Shown here: positions 20,187 to 30,533 of the stretch, in pieces
Position numbering within the stretch: the first letter of the stretch is position 1
How the letters are laid out: every line of letters begins with the position of its first letter
Translations under genes and position numbers: made by a program
Notes under the pieces: model-generated
Seen by the model: only the letters and a program-made list of their open reading frames with translations
Database searches by the model: none
Told to the model about the DNA's origin: nothing
Source of the DNA: Herbaspirillum sp. GW103
GTDB taxonomy: Bacteria; Pseudomonadota; Gammaproteobacteria; Burkholderiales; Burkholderiaceae_D
Assembly (NCBI RefSeq): GCF_000261365.1
Contig: NZ_AJVC01000005.1
Coordinates: forward strand, 227,955-291,954
Direction: 5' to 3'
DNA length: 64,000 nt

Positions 20187-20381
20187 TCAGAGAATCTTCG
20201 CCAGCAGGAACACCACCATGGAAATGAGGATGGTCGAGGCGAAGGGCAGCGAAAAGATGCGGCCGAACAAACGGAAACGCAAGTCCCCCGGCAAGCGCCC
20301 GATGCCCAGCTTTTCCAGCCAGGGCAGCAAGGTCGAGAACACGATGACCGAAAGAAAGATGACGACGATCCAGCGAATCAT
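20187..20381 (-). CDS. DUF2905 family small membrane protein
   Basis: A 64-residue protein with two membrane helices (about 2-20 and 42-62) linked by GIGRLPGDLRF, the conserved loop of this family. Function is unknown. The start 20381 (MIRWIVV) is preferred because a longer frame would run into the end of the upstream methyltransferase gene. It lies 10 bases after that gene and probably shares its transcript. Confidence 0.85.
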   Translation of the reverse strand: MIRWIVVIFLSVIVFSTLLPWLEKLGIGRLPGDLRFRLFGRIFSLPFASTILISMVVFLLAKIL

Positions 20382-20391
20382 GCGTGGCTCC

Positions 20392-21552
20392 TCACAGGCG
20401 ATGAGTGCGGTCATGGCGCAACATGCGCGTGGGCCACTCAACGTTCTTGCCGACGGCCAGCACCTTGAAGAGCTCGCCCATCTCGGCCGGGGAAATCAGT
20501 TTCTGCATGCCGTTGGCCAGCGGCAGATAACGCAGGCTGTCCTCGGGCGAAGTACGCAGCAGCAGCTCACCGATGCCGGCATTGAGCAGGAAGGCACCCT
20601 GGCTGGTGTAGGCCAGCACTTCAGCCCCCTCTTCTACGGCGGCCACCGCCATGGCCGTGAAATCCACGTGCGCGGTGATGTCCTGCAAGCCCGGCCAGTA
20701 GAAGGGATCGGTGTGGGCGTGATGGCGATAGTGGCACATCAGCGTGCCCTGGTCGCGATCATGCAGATAATATTCTGCGGCGGGGAATCCGTAATCCGGA
20801 AGGATCGCCAGCGCGCCGGGACCGCTGCTCAGCATGCGGCCCAGCGTACGCATGAAGCCGATGGCCACTGGCGACAGTTCGGTGAGATAGCCGGTCGGCA
20901 ATGCGTCGGCATCAGGAATCTGCGCCACCGGCAGATCGCTCGCGGCGCGGTCCGAGAACTGCAGGCGGCCGGTGGCATCGACCGTGACGCCACGTTCCTG
21001 CCAGCCCTCCTCGGCCTTGACGACCAGCCGCACCGGCATGGCATCGAGCACTTCGTTGCCGATCACTACGCCCGAGAACGTTGTCGGCAGAGCATCGAGC
21101 CACTCGACCAGCGGTGCGAAGGCGGCCAGGGCTTCCTGCTGGCGGGCGCGCAACTGGGCCGAGATTTCCACGATGAAATATTTCTCCGGCAGGGCGCCGC
21201 GCGTCTGCAATTCGGTGAGGATGTCGCGCGCCAGCTTGCCGGTGCCGGCACCGAATTCCAGCAGCACATTGGCCACCTGCGGACTGGATGCGATCACTTC
21301 GGCAGCCAGATGGGCCAGGGTCGCGCCGTACAAGGGCGAGATTTCCGGGGCGGTTGTAAAATCCCCTTCCTTGCCCAGTTTGGAAGAACCCCCGCTGTAA
21401 TAGCCGACCTGCGGCGCATACAGGGCCAGTTCCATGTAACGTTCGAAGGAGATCCAGCCGCCGGCTGCGGCGATCTCGTCCGCAATCAGGTGCTGGAGGG
21501 TCTGCGAGGCGGACTGTGCGTCAGCGCCGGGGTCGGGTAGTTGCAGTTGCAT
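20392..21552 (-). CDS. SAM-dependent methyltransferase, MidA/NDUFAF7-like (DUF185)
   Basis: Member of the family whose mitochondrial member, NDUFAF7, methylates an Arg of complex I; bacterial substrates are not settled. The 386 residues have the usual length. WISFERYMELALYAPQVGYY (residues ~37-56) is the conserved N-terminal signature. LLEFGAGTGKLARDIL (near residue 99) is the SAM-binding motif I, and VVIGNEVLDAMPV is the second family motif. Its 5' end lies close to the divergent folM gene. Confidence 0.88.
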   Translation of the reverse strand: MQLQLPDPGADAQSASQTLQHLIADEIAAAGGWISFERYMELALYAPQVGYYSGGSSKLGKEGDFTTAPEISPLYGATLAHLAAEVIASSPQVANVLLEFGAGTGKLARDILTELQTRGALPEKYFIVEISAQLRARQQEALAAFAPLVEWLDALPTTFSGVVIGNEVLDAMPVRLVVKAEEGWQERGVTVDATGRLQFSDRAASDLPVAQIPDADALPTGYLTELSPVAIGFMRTLGRMLSSGPGALAILPDYGFPAAEYYLHDRDQGTLMCHYRHHAHTDPFYWPGLQDITAHVDFTAMAVAAVEEGAEVLAYTSQGAFLLNAGIGELLLRTSPEDSLRYLPLANGMQKLISPAEMGELFKVLAVGKNVEWPTRMLRHDRTHRL

Positions 21553-21588
21553 GGGCCGTATTGTATTGGACTATTGGAAACCGGGAAC

Positions 21589-22356
21589 ATGACTTCATCC
21601 TCTTCTGCAGGCGTTGCGCTGGTCACCGGCGCAGCACGCCGTATCGGCCGTCACATCGCCCTGGCCCTGGCGCACGCTGGCTGGGACGTGGCGGTCCACT
21701 ACAACCGTTCGCGCGAGGAAGCCGACACGCTGGTGCGCGAGATCGAAGCCCTGGGCCGGCGCGCCCTGGCGGTGCAGAGCGAGCTGGGCGACGAAGCCCA
21801 GGTGCGCTCCCTGCTGCCCCAGGCCGCGCCGCTGGGACGCATCACCTGCGTGGTCAACAACGCCTCGCTGTTCGATTACGATGACGCCGCCAGCTTCGGC
21901 AACGACCGCCTGCTGCGCCACATGAGCGCCAACGTCGGCGCTCCCGTGCTGCTGGCACAGGCCTTGTTCGAGGCTACGCCGGAGGGGCAGCAGGCCGTGG
22001 TGATCAACCTGCTGGACCAGAAACTGTACAATCCCAATCCCGACTTCCTGTCCTACACCCTCTCCAAGGCCGCCCTGCACAGCGCTACCACGCTGCTGGC
22101 ACAGGCACTGGCGCCCAAGGTGCGGGTGGTCGGCGTGGCCCCCGGGCTGACCATGGTCTCGGGCGACCAGACCGAGGAGCAGTTCGACAAGGCGCACACG
22201 GTCACCCCACTGGGCCGTGGCAGCACGCCCGAGGACATTGCCGCTGCGGTCTGCTACGTCGCTTCGGCGCGGGCCGTCACGGGCACCACCCTGCTGGTCG
22301 ATGGCGGCCAGCATTTGCTTCCCCTTTCGCGCGACGTCATGTTCGTGGCGAAATAA
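21589..22356 (+). CDS. folM: SDR pteridine reductase, FolM-like
   Basis: Predicted NADPH-dependent reductase of dihydropterins (dihydromonapterin or dihydrofolate). The 255 residues begin with VTGAARRIGRHIA, in which the TGAxRRIG form with Arg after Gly-Ala is typical of pteridine reductases rather than FabG. The catalytic Tyr and Lys are in YTLSKAAL. I chose 21589 because the upstream extension overlaps the divergent gene and has no SDR features. The next gene, 18 bases downstream, is folB, which supports a pterin/folate role. Confidence 0.82.
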   Translation: MTSSSSAGVALVTGAARRIGRHIALALAHAGWDVAVHYNRSREEADTLVREIEALGRRALAVQSELGDEAQVRSLLPQAAPLGRITCVVNNASLFDYDDAASFGNDRLLRHMSANVGAPVLLAQALFEATPEGQQAVVINLLDQKLYNPNPDFLSYTLSKAALHSATTLLAQALAPKVRVVGVAPGLTMVSGDQTEEQFDKAHTVTPLGRGSTPEDIAAAVCYVASARAVTGTTLLVDGGQHLLPLSRDVMFVAK

Positions 22357-22374
22357 CCTTAATTTTTTCTGATC

Positions 22375-22764
22375 ATGCTCTTTCTCTCCCATCCTTCCCT
22401 GCAAGATTGCCGCCGCCTGTTCCTGCGCAACTACGAGGTGTTCATCAACATCGGCGTGCACGAGTTCGAAAAGAAGGGTGAGCAGCGCATCCTGATCAAC
22501 GTCGACCTCTACGTCCCGCTGGCCGAGACCACCCCGACCGCCGACCACCTGGACGAAGTGGTGGACTACGACTTCATCCGCTCCACCATCGCCGAGCGCA
22601 TGGCGCGCGGCCACATCCATCTGCAGGAAACCCTGTGCGACGACGTCATGACCGCCATGCTGGCCCACCCCAAGGTGCGCGCAGTGCGGGTGTCGACCGA
22701 GAAGCCGGATGTGTATCCGGATTGTGATTCGGTGGGGGTGGAGACTTTCCGGATCAAGGCTTGA
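22375..22764 (+). CDS. folB: dihydroneopterin aldolase
   Basis: Cleaves 7,8-dihydroneopterin to 6-hydroxymethyl-dihydropterin and glycolaldehyde in folate synthesis. The 129 residues have the family layout: NYEVFINIGVHEFEKKGEQR (residues ~19-38) with the substrate Glu, then VVDYDFIRSTI (about 62-72). The Lys in STEKPDVYPDCDSVGVE (near residue 109) is the catalytic Lys. It follows folM directly. Confidence 0.92.
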   Translation: MLFLSHPSLQDCRRLFLRNYEVFINIGVHEFEKKGEQRILINVDLYVPLAETTPTADHLDEVVDYDFIRSTIAERMARGHIHLQETLCDDVMTAMLAHPKVRAVRVSTEKPDVYPDCDSVGVETFRIKA

Positions 22765-22785
22765 ATCAAGGTCGCATCCAGATGG

Positions 22786-22884
22786 CCGTTCGGACTGAGT
22801 AGCGAAGCGTATCGAAGGCGCGCCGCTGTCAGATGAGTCCATTCGCCTTCGATACGATCCTTCGGATCTACTCAGTCCGAACGG
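22786..22884. repeat. 99-base imperfect inverted repeat (REP-like)
   Basis: The left arm begins ccgttcggactgagtag and continues with gtatcgaaggcg; the right arm cgccttcgatac ends ctactcagtccgaacgg. The outer 17 bases pair perfectly; the inner arms pair with one small offset. Such ACTGAGTAGCGAAGC-type palindromes look like dispersed REP/BIME-like elements. It lies between folB and a convergent gene. Confidence 0.75.
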
Positions 22885-22915
22885 AAAGCAGTAGCGCAGC
22901 AGAGCCCCGACCATC

Positions 22916-22951
22916 AAAAAAAATGCCGTCCAGTCTGCACTGAACGGCATT
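22916..22951 (-). terminator. rho-independent terminator of the yitT-like gene
   Basis: The arms aatgccgt (22922-22929) and acggcatt (22944-22951) enclose a 14-base loop. On the minus strand the stem is followed by eight T. It lies about 30 bases after the stop of the 22983-23615 gene. Confidence 0.8.
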
Positions 22952-22982
22952 CATTCCGGCAAGGCGATCCCGCCTTCCCTTC

Positions 22983-23615
22983 TTACATTCCCATATACCT
23001 GCCCGCCCGGTGATTCAAGGCAATCACCAGATTGGCCGTCACCGCCCCGAGGATGGACGCCAGCAGCACGCGCGGCGTCACCACGAACAGCGAACACAGA
23101 ACGATCACCACATCCACGCCCATCTGCAGCTTGCCCGCGCGCAGGCCGTAGCGGTCCTGCAGGAACAGCGTCACCACATTGATGCCACCCAGGCTGGCAC
23201 CATGGCGGAACAGCATCACGAAACCCACACCCATCAGCAGTCCACCCAGCACCGCGCTGTAAAACAGGTCCAGCTTGGCATAGCCGATGAAATGCGGGTG
23301 CATCAGCGAAAAGCCCGACACCAGCGCCACCGCACAGAAGGTCTTGCCGGTGAAGCGCAAGCCCATGCGGCGAAACGCGAAATAGTAGAACGGGATGTTG
23401 ATGGTGAAGAACACCACGCCAAAGGGCAGCCCCGTCAGGTAATGCGTCAGGAAGGCCAGGCCGGCAGTGCTGCCGGTCAACAGGCCTACCTGGCTGTACA
23501 TGTTCACCGCCAGCGAGACAAAGAGCGTACCGGCCACCAGGGCCAGCACGTCCTCATAACTCTTGTGGCGCAGGTCGGCCGCAGAAACGGCGGCCTTGCT
23601 TGCCACTTCAGCCAC
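22983..23615 (-). CDS. YitT family (DUF161) integral membrane protein
   Basis: A 210-residue inner-membrane protein with five to six helices; the function of the family is unknown. LLTGSTAGLAFLTHYLTGLP (near residue 48) and HGASLGGINVVTLFL are the family motifs. I chose a GTG at 23615, which overlaps the end of the aminotransferase gene by eight bases and follows GAGG with good spacing. An ATG at 23651 would give a longer overlap. Confidence 0.82.
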   Translation of the reverse strand: MAEVASKAAVSAADLRHKSYEDVLALVAGTLFVSLAVNMYSQVGLLTGSTAGLAFLTHYLTGLPFGVVFFTINIPFYYFAFRRMGLRFTGKTFCAVALVSGFSLMHPHFIGYAKLDLFYSAVLGGLLMGVGFVMLFRHGASLGGINVVTLFLQDRYGLRAGKLQMGVDVVIVLCSLFVVTPRVLLASILGAVTANLVIALNHRAGRYMGM

Positions 23616-24798
23616 GCAGCACCTCGGCCATGGTCTCGGCCACGCGTGCAACGTTGCTGTCGTTCAAGCCCGCCACGCAGATGCGGCCGGTGCCCACGGC
23701 GTAGACGCCGAACTCGTCACGCAGGCGGTCCACCTGGGCCGAGGTCAGGCCGGTGTAGCCGAACATGCCATTCTGGCGCAGCAGGAAGGAGAAGTCCTGG
23801 TCCGGCACCGCGCTCTTCAATTGCGAGGCCAGCTTGACGCGCATGTCACGCACGCGCACGCGCATCTCTTCGACTTCGGCACGCCATTGCGCGGCCAGCT
23901 TGTCGTCGTTCAGCACATGCGCCACCAGCAGCGCACCATTGCGTGCAGGGCTGGAGTAGTTGCGGCGCACGGTCAGCTTGAGCTGGCCCAGCACGTTGGC
24001 GGCCTGACCCGCTTGCGGGCAGAACACCGACAAGGCACCGATGCGCTCGCTGTAGAGCGAGAAGATCTTGGAGAAGGAGTTCGACAGGAAGAAGGGAATC
24101 TGGCGACGCACCGCTTCACGCACCGGCCAGATGTCCTCGTCCAGGCTCTCGGCAAAGCCCTGATAGGCCAGGTCGAAGAAGGGCAGCAGGCCGCGCTGCT
24201 CGACCACGGCGATGATCTGCTCCCACTGCGCGCGGGTCGGGTCGACGCCGGTCGGGTTGTGGCAGCACGGGTGCAGCAGTACCACGGCGCCCTTGGGCAG
24301 GCTTTGCAGCTTGTCCAGCATGCCGTTGAAATTGAGGCCCTTGGTCTGGGCATCGTAGTAGGGATAACGCTCGGTCTTGAAGCCCGCACCTTCGAAGATG
24401 CCGACGTGGTTGTCCCAGGTCGGGTCCGGCAGCCAGATGGTGGGCTGCGGGAAGAAGCGCGCGATCAGGTCGGCACCGACCTTGAGTGCCCCCGACCCGC
24501 CCAGGGTCTGGACGATGGCCAGGTGCTCGGAGGACGGCAGATCAGCACCGAAGAGCAGTTTGGCCACGGCCTGACGATAGGCGGCATGACCTTCCATGGG
24601 CAGATAGACGTAGGGTGCGCCGATCTCGGCCACCGCAGCCGAAGCGGTGCGCACGGAGGGCAGCACCGGCACCACGCCACGGCCATCGGTGTAGATGCCG
24701 ATGCTCAGGTTGACCTTGTTGCTGCGCTCGTCGCGCTGGAATTGTTCCATCAGGCTCAGGATGGGATCGCCGGCATACGGCGGGAGATGCGAAAACAT
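23608..24798 (-). CDS. tyrB: aromatic-amino-acid / aspartate aminotransferase
   Basis: PLP enzyme moving amino groups between aromatic amino acids or aspartate and 2-oxoglutarate. The 396 residues match family I aminotransferases. Markers are GGSGALKVGADL (residues ~102-113), HPCCHNPTGVDPT (Asn of the cofactor pocket) and NSFSKIFSLYSERIG with the Schiff-base Lys. The C-terminal Arg that binds the substrate carboxylate lies in GTGRICVAGL. The start 24798 (MFSHLPPYAGDP) is the classical TyrB start; the longer frame upstream is unrelated. Confidence 0.92.
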   Translation of the reverse strand: MFSHLPPYAGDPILSLMEQFQRDERSNKVNLSIGIYTDGRGVVPVLPSVRTASAAVAEIGAPYVYLPMEGHAAYRQAVAKLLFGADLPSSEHLAIVQTLGGSGALKVGADLIARFFPQPTIWLPDPTWDNHVGIFEGAGFKTERYPYYDAQTKGLNFNGMLDKLQSLPKGAVVLLHPCCHNPTGVDPTRAQWEQIIAVVEQRGLLPFFDLAYQGFAESLDEDIWPVREAVRRQIPFFLSNSFSKIFSLYSERIGALSVFCPQAGQAANVLGQLKLTVRRNYSSPARNGALLVAHVLNDDKLAAQWRAEVEEMRVRVRDMRVKLASQLKSAVPDQDFSFLLRQNGMFGYTGLTSAQVDRLRDEFGVYAVGTGRICVAGLNDSNVARVAETMAEVLRG

Positions 24799-24872
24799 GA
24801 GGACCTCGTCAATGTGGGAAAACGCCGGTGCCGGCAGCGTTGAACTTGTCCGGCAAGACCGCCATGGTAGCG

Positions 24873-24898
24873 CGGCACGGGAAAAAATTCCCGTGCCG
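24873..24898 (-). terminator. perfect 11-bp hairpin between the MFS and aminotransferase genes
   Basis: The arms cggcacgggaa and ttcccgtgccg flank four A. It lies 20 bases after the MFS stop and 75 bases before the tyrB start on the same strand. There is no T-run on either side, so it may be an attenuating or processing hairpin rather than a canonical terminator. A second smaller hairpin (acctgtg/cacaggt, 24905-24926) overlaps the MFS stop. Confidence 0.5.
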
Positions 24899-24918
24899 TG
24901 TGCCACCTGTGCGTTTTT

Positions 24919-26235
24919 TCACAGGTATTTTTTCAGGCGGAAGTGATAAATGCTCACGCACACCAGGCTGATGGCCGCGCAAATCATCAGGTAATAGCTG
25001 GGCGAGACCGGGTTGCCGGTCCTGCCCACCAGCCAGGTCACCATGAAGGGGGTGAAGCCGCCGAAAATGGTGGCCCCCAGGCTATAGCTGATCCCCATGC
25101 CGCGCACCCGCGTGGCCGGCGGGAAGATCGAGGACAGCACCACGCCCAGCGAGCCGAAATACACCGCCTTGAGGATGCCGGCCCAGATCATGATGGCCAT
25201 CATCACCCACACCGTCGGCACGGCGATCACCCAGACGAACGATGCGTAGATGGTGGCCAGCGTCAGCACCGTGGACACCACCATGATGCGGGTCCGGCCC
25301 ACGCGGTCAGCCAGCATGCCCATGAAGGGTGCGCCAATCATCAGGATGGCACCGGTCACGGCGGCAGCGGCAAAGGCAGTCGATTGCGGCAGATGCAGTT
25401 GCTTGATGGCAAAGGTGGGCATGTACAGCAGCATCAGGTAGGTGGCGGCGGTAGAGACCGAGAGAATGCCCATGGTCACCAGCACCCGCGTGAGCTGCAG
25501 GTCCCAGCTGGCATCGTCCTCGCCAGCCACTTGCACCTTCTTCGCCATCGGCACTTCATCGATATGACGGCGGATGTACAAACCCACCGGCGCGATCAGC
25601 AGGCCGAAGGCGAACGGCAGACGCCAGCCCCAGGCGGCGATCTGCTCGGGCGTGAGCCACTGATTCAACAAGAACCCGGCCAGTGCCGCCATCAGCGCGG
25701 CGGCGCCCTGACTGGAGAATTGCCAGCTGGCCATGAAGGCGCGGCGCTTGGAGCCGGTCTCGGTGAGCAGAGCAGTGGCCGAGCCGAACTCGCCGCCGGC
25801 CGACAGCGCCAGCAGGATGCGCGCCACCAGGATGCCGATGGGCGCAGCCACGCCGATGCTTTGGTAGGTCGGGATGACGGTGCAGATGAGGGTACCGACC
25901 ACCGTCATCGAGAGAGACACCAGCAGCGCCGGCTTGCGGCCGACCTTGTCGCCATACCAGCCCAGCAGGATCGCACCCAGCGGACGGAACAGGTAGGACA
26001 GGCCGAAGGTGGCAAAGGTCACCAGCAGCGAGACCGTATCGTCCCCGGTGGGAAAGAAGAGTTTGGAGATGGTCACCGCAAAGAAGCCGTAGGCCACGAA
26101 ATCGAACCACTCCAGCGCATTGCCGATGGAGGAGGCGACGATCAGTCGCCGCGTGCGCGCGGCCGACATCGGCGCGGGGGACGCTTCTGCTGCTGGAGAA
26201 ATTTCCGGTGTTGCCGAGGGTGACGCTGCGTTCAT
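24919..26235 (-). CDS. MFS transporter, metabolite:H+ symporter type (dicarboxylate/citrate-like)
   Basis: A 438-residue secondary carrier with 12 predicted membrane helices. SSIGNALEWFDFVAYGFFAV (residues ~35-54) is the first-helix signature of the metabolite:H+ symporter subfamily (KgtP, ProP, citrate carriers). GWYGDKVGRKPAL carries the loop 2-3 MFS motif and ERAPE-like elements are replaced by ETGSKRRAF. The substrate is probably a carboxylate but cannot be fixed. The N-terminal ~25 residues are Ala/Pro/Ser-rich. It is followed on the same strand by tyrB. Confidence 0.87.
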   Translation of the reverse strand: MNAASPSATPEISPAAEASPAPMSAARTRRLIVASSIGNALEWFDFVAYGFFAVTISKLFFPTGDDTVSLLVTFATFGLSYLFRPLGAILLGWYGDKVGRKPALLVSLSMTVVGTLICTVIPTYQSIGVAAPIGILVARILLALSAGGEFGSATALLTETGSKRRAFMASWQFSSQGAAALMAALAGFLLNQWLTPEQIAAWGWRLPFAFGLLIAPVGLYIRRHIDEVPMAKKVQVAGEDDASWDLQLTRVLVTMGILSVSTAATYLMLLYMPTFAIKQLHLPQSTAFAAAAVTGAILMIGAPFMGMLADRVGRTRIMVVSTVLTLATIYASFVWVIAVPTVWVMMAIMIWAGILKAVYFGSLGVVLSSIFPPATRVRGMGISYSLGATIFGGFTPFMVTWLVGRTGNPVSPSYYLMICAAISLVCVSIYHFRLKKYL

Positions 26236-26308
26236 GGTCGTGTTCCCGTTGGAAGATGGACTGCGCTGGCTTGCGTTCGCGAAAATGAAAAATGAAAAAG
26301 GGAGGGAT

Positions 26309-27724
26309 TCAGGCAGCCGCAGACTGCGCCCGCTGCTGGCGCACCTGCCGTCCCTGCTGGCCGATATCCCACAACAGGCCCGCCATCAGTTGCAGGCCTT
26401 CGCGCGCCACCGGAGCGAGCAGGTGTTCGTCAGGCGCATGCTGCGAGCAGGAGGGATAGGAGTGCGGCATCCACAGCGTGGGCAGGCCCAGCGCTTCCGA
26501 GAAGCAGTGATTGGGGATGGTGCCGCCCAGGTTGGGCAGGATGGTCACGGGCTTGCCACAGGTTTCCTGCAGGGAGCCGGTGGCCAGGCGCACCCAGGCA
26601 TCGTCCGGATCGAGCCGCGTGGCGGGTGCAGCGGCCTGGATCTCGATCTGTACATCGGCATAGCCGTGTTCATCGAGATGGCGGCGCAGGCTCTGCTGGA
26701 CGTCTTCCCAGACGGTGCCGACCACGAAGCGCAGCTGGAACACCGCCTGTGCCCGCGCCGGAATCGCCCCCACCGGGCGCTGCGCATTGCCGGCCTCGAA
26801 GGCAATCAGCTCCAGCGTATTCCAGGCAAACAGGCGTTCACCGGCGCTCAGGCCCGGCTCCCCCCAGTGCGCATCGAGCACCGGATCACCAGCATCGCTG
26901 CCCACCGCAAAATCGCGCACCAGCGAGCGCACGCGCTCGCTCACATTGCGCGGACGCAGACCCGGCACCCGGATCACGCCGCGCCCATCCACCAGCGAGG
27001 CGGCCGCATTGGCCAGGACGGTGGCCGGATTGCGCAGCACCCCGCCCCAGTTGCCGGCGTGGTGCGCGCCATTGCCGGTATCGAGCACCAGCTTGAATTG
27101 CAGCGCCCCGCGCGAACCGAGAAACAGCGTCGGACTGGACGCGGCCAGGCGCGGGCCATCCGAGGCCAGGAACAGATCGGCCTCCAGATAATCGGCATGA
27201 TCGCGGCAGGCCTCGTAGAGACCGGGCGAGCCCAATTCCTCGCCCATTTCGAAAATCATTTTCAGGTTGCAGCCCAGCTTGCCATCGGCGGCCGGGATGG
27301 CTGCGGCCAGCGCGCCCAGGTTGATGCTGTGCTGGCCCTTGTTGTCAGCCGTCCCGCGCCCGTACCAGCGCTCGCCGTCCGGACTCAGCTGCCAGGGGGA
27401 GCGATCCTGCTGCCAGCGGCCTTCCTGGCCGTTGACCACATCGCCGTGGCCGTACATGAGCACCGTCACCGCCTCGACTGATTCGATACGGCGTGCCAGC
27501 AGCAGGGGCGGCGCGCCCTCGACCGGATTGACGATCTGCCGCGTCTCGAAACCCAACGCGGCCAGCGCCGGTGCGATCTCTTCACACAGGTAGGTGGCCA
27601 GCTCGTCGGCGCGCGCCGGGTTCTGGCTTTCGGTTGGCAGTGCAATGCGACGTTGCAGATCACGCTGGAAACGGCCCGAATCGAAATACTCGGTGGCCAG
27701 GCGAAGGGCGCTGCTGCGGGACAT
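26309..27724 (-). CDS. M20 family metallopeptidase (ArgE/DapE/carboxypeptidase-like)
   Basis: Zinc-dependent amidohydrolase or dipeptidase, 471 residues. The first zinc ligands are in MYGHGDVV (His and Asp), the bridging Asp in GRGTADNKGQ, and the catalytic Glu pair in FEMGEELGSPGL. A dimerisation domain occupies about residues 200-340. The start 27724 has a GGAG site six bases upstream; an in-frame ATG at 27748 is the alternative. It is divergent from a LysR-type gene that is its likely regulator, and the MFS gene lies 73 bases downstream, so a peptide or N-acyl amino acid uptake and cleavage unit is plausible. Confidence 0.87.
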   Translation of the reverse strand: MSRSSALRLATEYFDSGRFQRDLQRRIALPTESQNPARADELATYLCEEIAPALAALGFETRQIVNPVEGAPPLLLARRIESVEAVTVLMYGHGDVVNGQEGRWQQDRSPWQLSPDGERWYGRGTADNKGQHSINLGALAAAIPAADGKLGCNLKMIFEMGEELGSPGLYEACRDHADYLEADLFLASDGPRLAASSPTLFLGSRGALQFKLVLDTGNGAHHAGNWGGVLRNPATVLANAAASLVDGRGVIRVPGLRPRNVSERVRSLVRDFAVGSDAGDPVLDAHWGEPGLSAGERLFAWNTLELIAFEAGNAQRPVGAIPARAQAVFQLRFVVGTVWEDVQQSLRRHLDEHGYADVQIEIQAAAPATRLDPDDAWVRLATGSLQETCGKPVTILPNLGGTIPNHCFSEALGLPTLWMPHSYPSCSQHAPDEHLLAPVAREGLQLMAGLLWDIGQQGRQVRQQRAQSAAA

Positions 27725-27988
27725 GAAGGACTCCAGGTGAACTGTCATTGGAGACGATTCTAGAAGCCACCATGGTTTCCAACAATGTCAATTTTTAAAA
27801 CGATTCTTTCTCAAATTGGCAAAATAATTTATTGTGTTGTATACGGCGTTTCAGCCCAAGAAGCGTGCACGAATACAGTAGTATGCGGATCATTTTGTGC
27901 ACCATTGTTGTTGCGCACCATGATGGTCTTGCGCAGCTTTGCAATGATTTTCTCTTCACCTTGCCAAATTCAGAAAGCTATTTCTGCC

Positions 27989-28924
27989 ATGCAAAGTACC
28001 GCTCTGCGCTATTTCTATCAGGTTGGTCGCACTGGCTCACTGACCGCCGCCGCCGAACGGCTGCATGTGGCGGTCTCGGCGGTGAGCCGCCAGATCGCCA
28101 AGATGGAAGAAGAAACCGGCGTGCCCCTCTTCGAGCGCCGCGCGCGCGGGATGGTGCTCACGCCGGCGGGCGAAGTGCTGATGGCCTTCGCGCGGCGCAA
28201 CCTGCTGGAGGTGGAGCAGGTCATGGCCGAGGTCAAGGGCCTGCATGCCGTGGGCCAGAGCGTGGTCACGCTGGCCTGCTCGGAAGGCTTTGCCTGGGAC
28301 CTGCTGCCCAACGTGATGGCGCACTTTCGCGAACAATATCCGGGCATGCAGTTCAAGCTCAACGTGGTGGGTGCGGCCAAGGCCTCGCAGATGGTCATCG
28401 ATGGCGAGGCCGATATCTCGGTCACCTACAGCCTGGGGCCGGTGGAAGGTCTGAACATCGCCTACCGCGAATCGGGACCAATCTTCGCATTGATGCGACG
28501 CGACCATCCGCTGGCCGCGCGCACGCTGCTCGCCCTGAACGATCTTTCACCCTACCCGCTGGCCTTGCCGGAACAGGGCTCCACGGTACGCCAGCTGTTC
28601 GACATTGCCTGCGGCATGCGCGGGTTGCTGTTCGCGCCCGTCTTCACCAGCCACTCGCTGGGCGCGGTCTACCGCTTCACCGCCCGCTCGCCCGACACCG
28701 TGGCGCTGGGCGGCTTCCTCACCGTACAGGAACGCGCCGAGGAAGACGGCATGGCCCTGGTGCCCATGGCCGAGAGCGAACTGCATCAGCGCACCCTGCA
28801 GGTCCAGACCATGGCTGGACGCAAGCTGCCGCCGGCGGTAGCGGCCTTCATCGACTTCCTGGTGGCGGCGATCCGGCAGATCCGTACCCGCCACGAACTG
28901 GGCGGGCTGCAAGCCGACAAATGA
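27989..28924 (+). CDS. LysR-family transcriptional regulator
   Basis: A 311-residue regulator with an N-terminal winged helix-turn-helix (LRYFYQVGRTGSLTAAAERL, then VAVSAVSRQIAKMEEE) and a periplasmic-binding-protein-like effector domain (about 90-300). I chose ATG 27989 because LysR proteins start a few residues before this helix; a longer frame from 27785 runs through AT-rich DNA with no family resemblance. The 264-base gap to the divergent M20 gene is AT-rich and suits a shared regulatory region, so that gene is the likely target. Confidence 0.88.
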   Translation: MQSTALRYFYQVGRTGSLTAAAERLHVAVSAVSRQIAKMEEETGVPLFERRARGMVLTPAGEVLMAFARRNLLEVEQVMAEVKGLHAVGQSVVTLACSEGFAWDLLPNVMAHFREQYPGMQFKLNVVGAAKASQMVIDGEADISVTYSLGPVEGLNIAYRESGPIFALMRRDHPLAARTLLALNDLSPYPLALPEQGSTVRQLFDIACGMRGLLFAPVFTSHSLGAVYRFTARSPDTVALGGFLTVQERAEEDGMALVPMAESELHQRTLQVQTMAGRKLPPAVAAFIDFLVAAIRQIRTRHELGGLQADK

Positions 28925-29126
28925 GCCGGACCCAGCAGCGATATGAGGCATCCATGCGACGCTTGCCGCGCAGCAAGCCACGCAGAAATGGCGGGATCCG
29001 GCGCTGCATGAGAAAATGCCGGTCCTCCGCCCGCACGCAGCCTTCCGCCCCTATCCCCTACGGACATGGATGAGCGGCAACATTGCTCGTCCGGCAGCAA
29101 CAGCCTACCGATTGAAGGAATATCCC

Positions 29127-30089
<963 letters not shown>

Positions 30090-30533
30090 GCCGGCGAGAC
30101 GCTTCGGCTCATCGCGGCGTCTCGCAAAAAAACTTAGTCCGACGAGACACTGCGTTCCACCTCATCCGGGCGAAATCCCCCTGCGGCGCGGCTTTCGCGC
30201 CCATCGCCGATTCCCGGGAGATGATGCAAAAGTAAATTTTTGTTGTCGTCCGGCTATAGTCGGGGATTGGGCATCAAATACCCTCCTCTTCCGCGCTTGA
30301 AGGCCAAAACACGCATGTTCTAATCTGTCCCATCGCAATGCCGAGCCGCGAGGCTGCATTGCCAGGGAAAGAAAAAACATAACCATGCAGTCGTGGTTTC
30401 GCAGGGAAACGTGGTCCCGGCCAGTGTCACGGCCGGACTGCGTGGTATCGCCATCCGCGTCATTGAACGGCTTGCCGCCGTCATGCCTCTGCACCCCGAA
30501 CGACTCTCTGCCATACGTGTAAGAGGCTGCCTG
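30090..30533. other. 444-base intergenic region between ttcA and rfbG
   Basis: I see no gene. A stem gagacgc/gcgtctc surrounds the ttcA tail region (about 30097-30125) without a T-run downstream. At 30335-30362 there is a hairpin with outer arms gcaatgc/gcattgc and inner arms agcc/ggct closed by a gcga tetraloop. The 30225-30300 stretch is AT-richer and may hold the rfbG promoter, but no hexamer pair with proper spacing is convincing. Confidence 0.4.

Noticed and set aside
30097..30125. Terminator for ttcA
   Set aside because: A gagacgc/gcgtctc stem is present, but it is followed by A residues on the plus strand, not T, so it does not qualify as an ordinary terminator.
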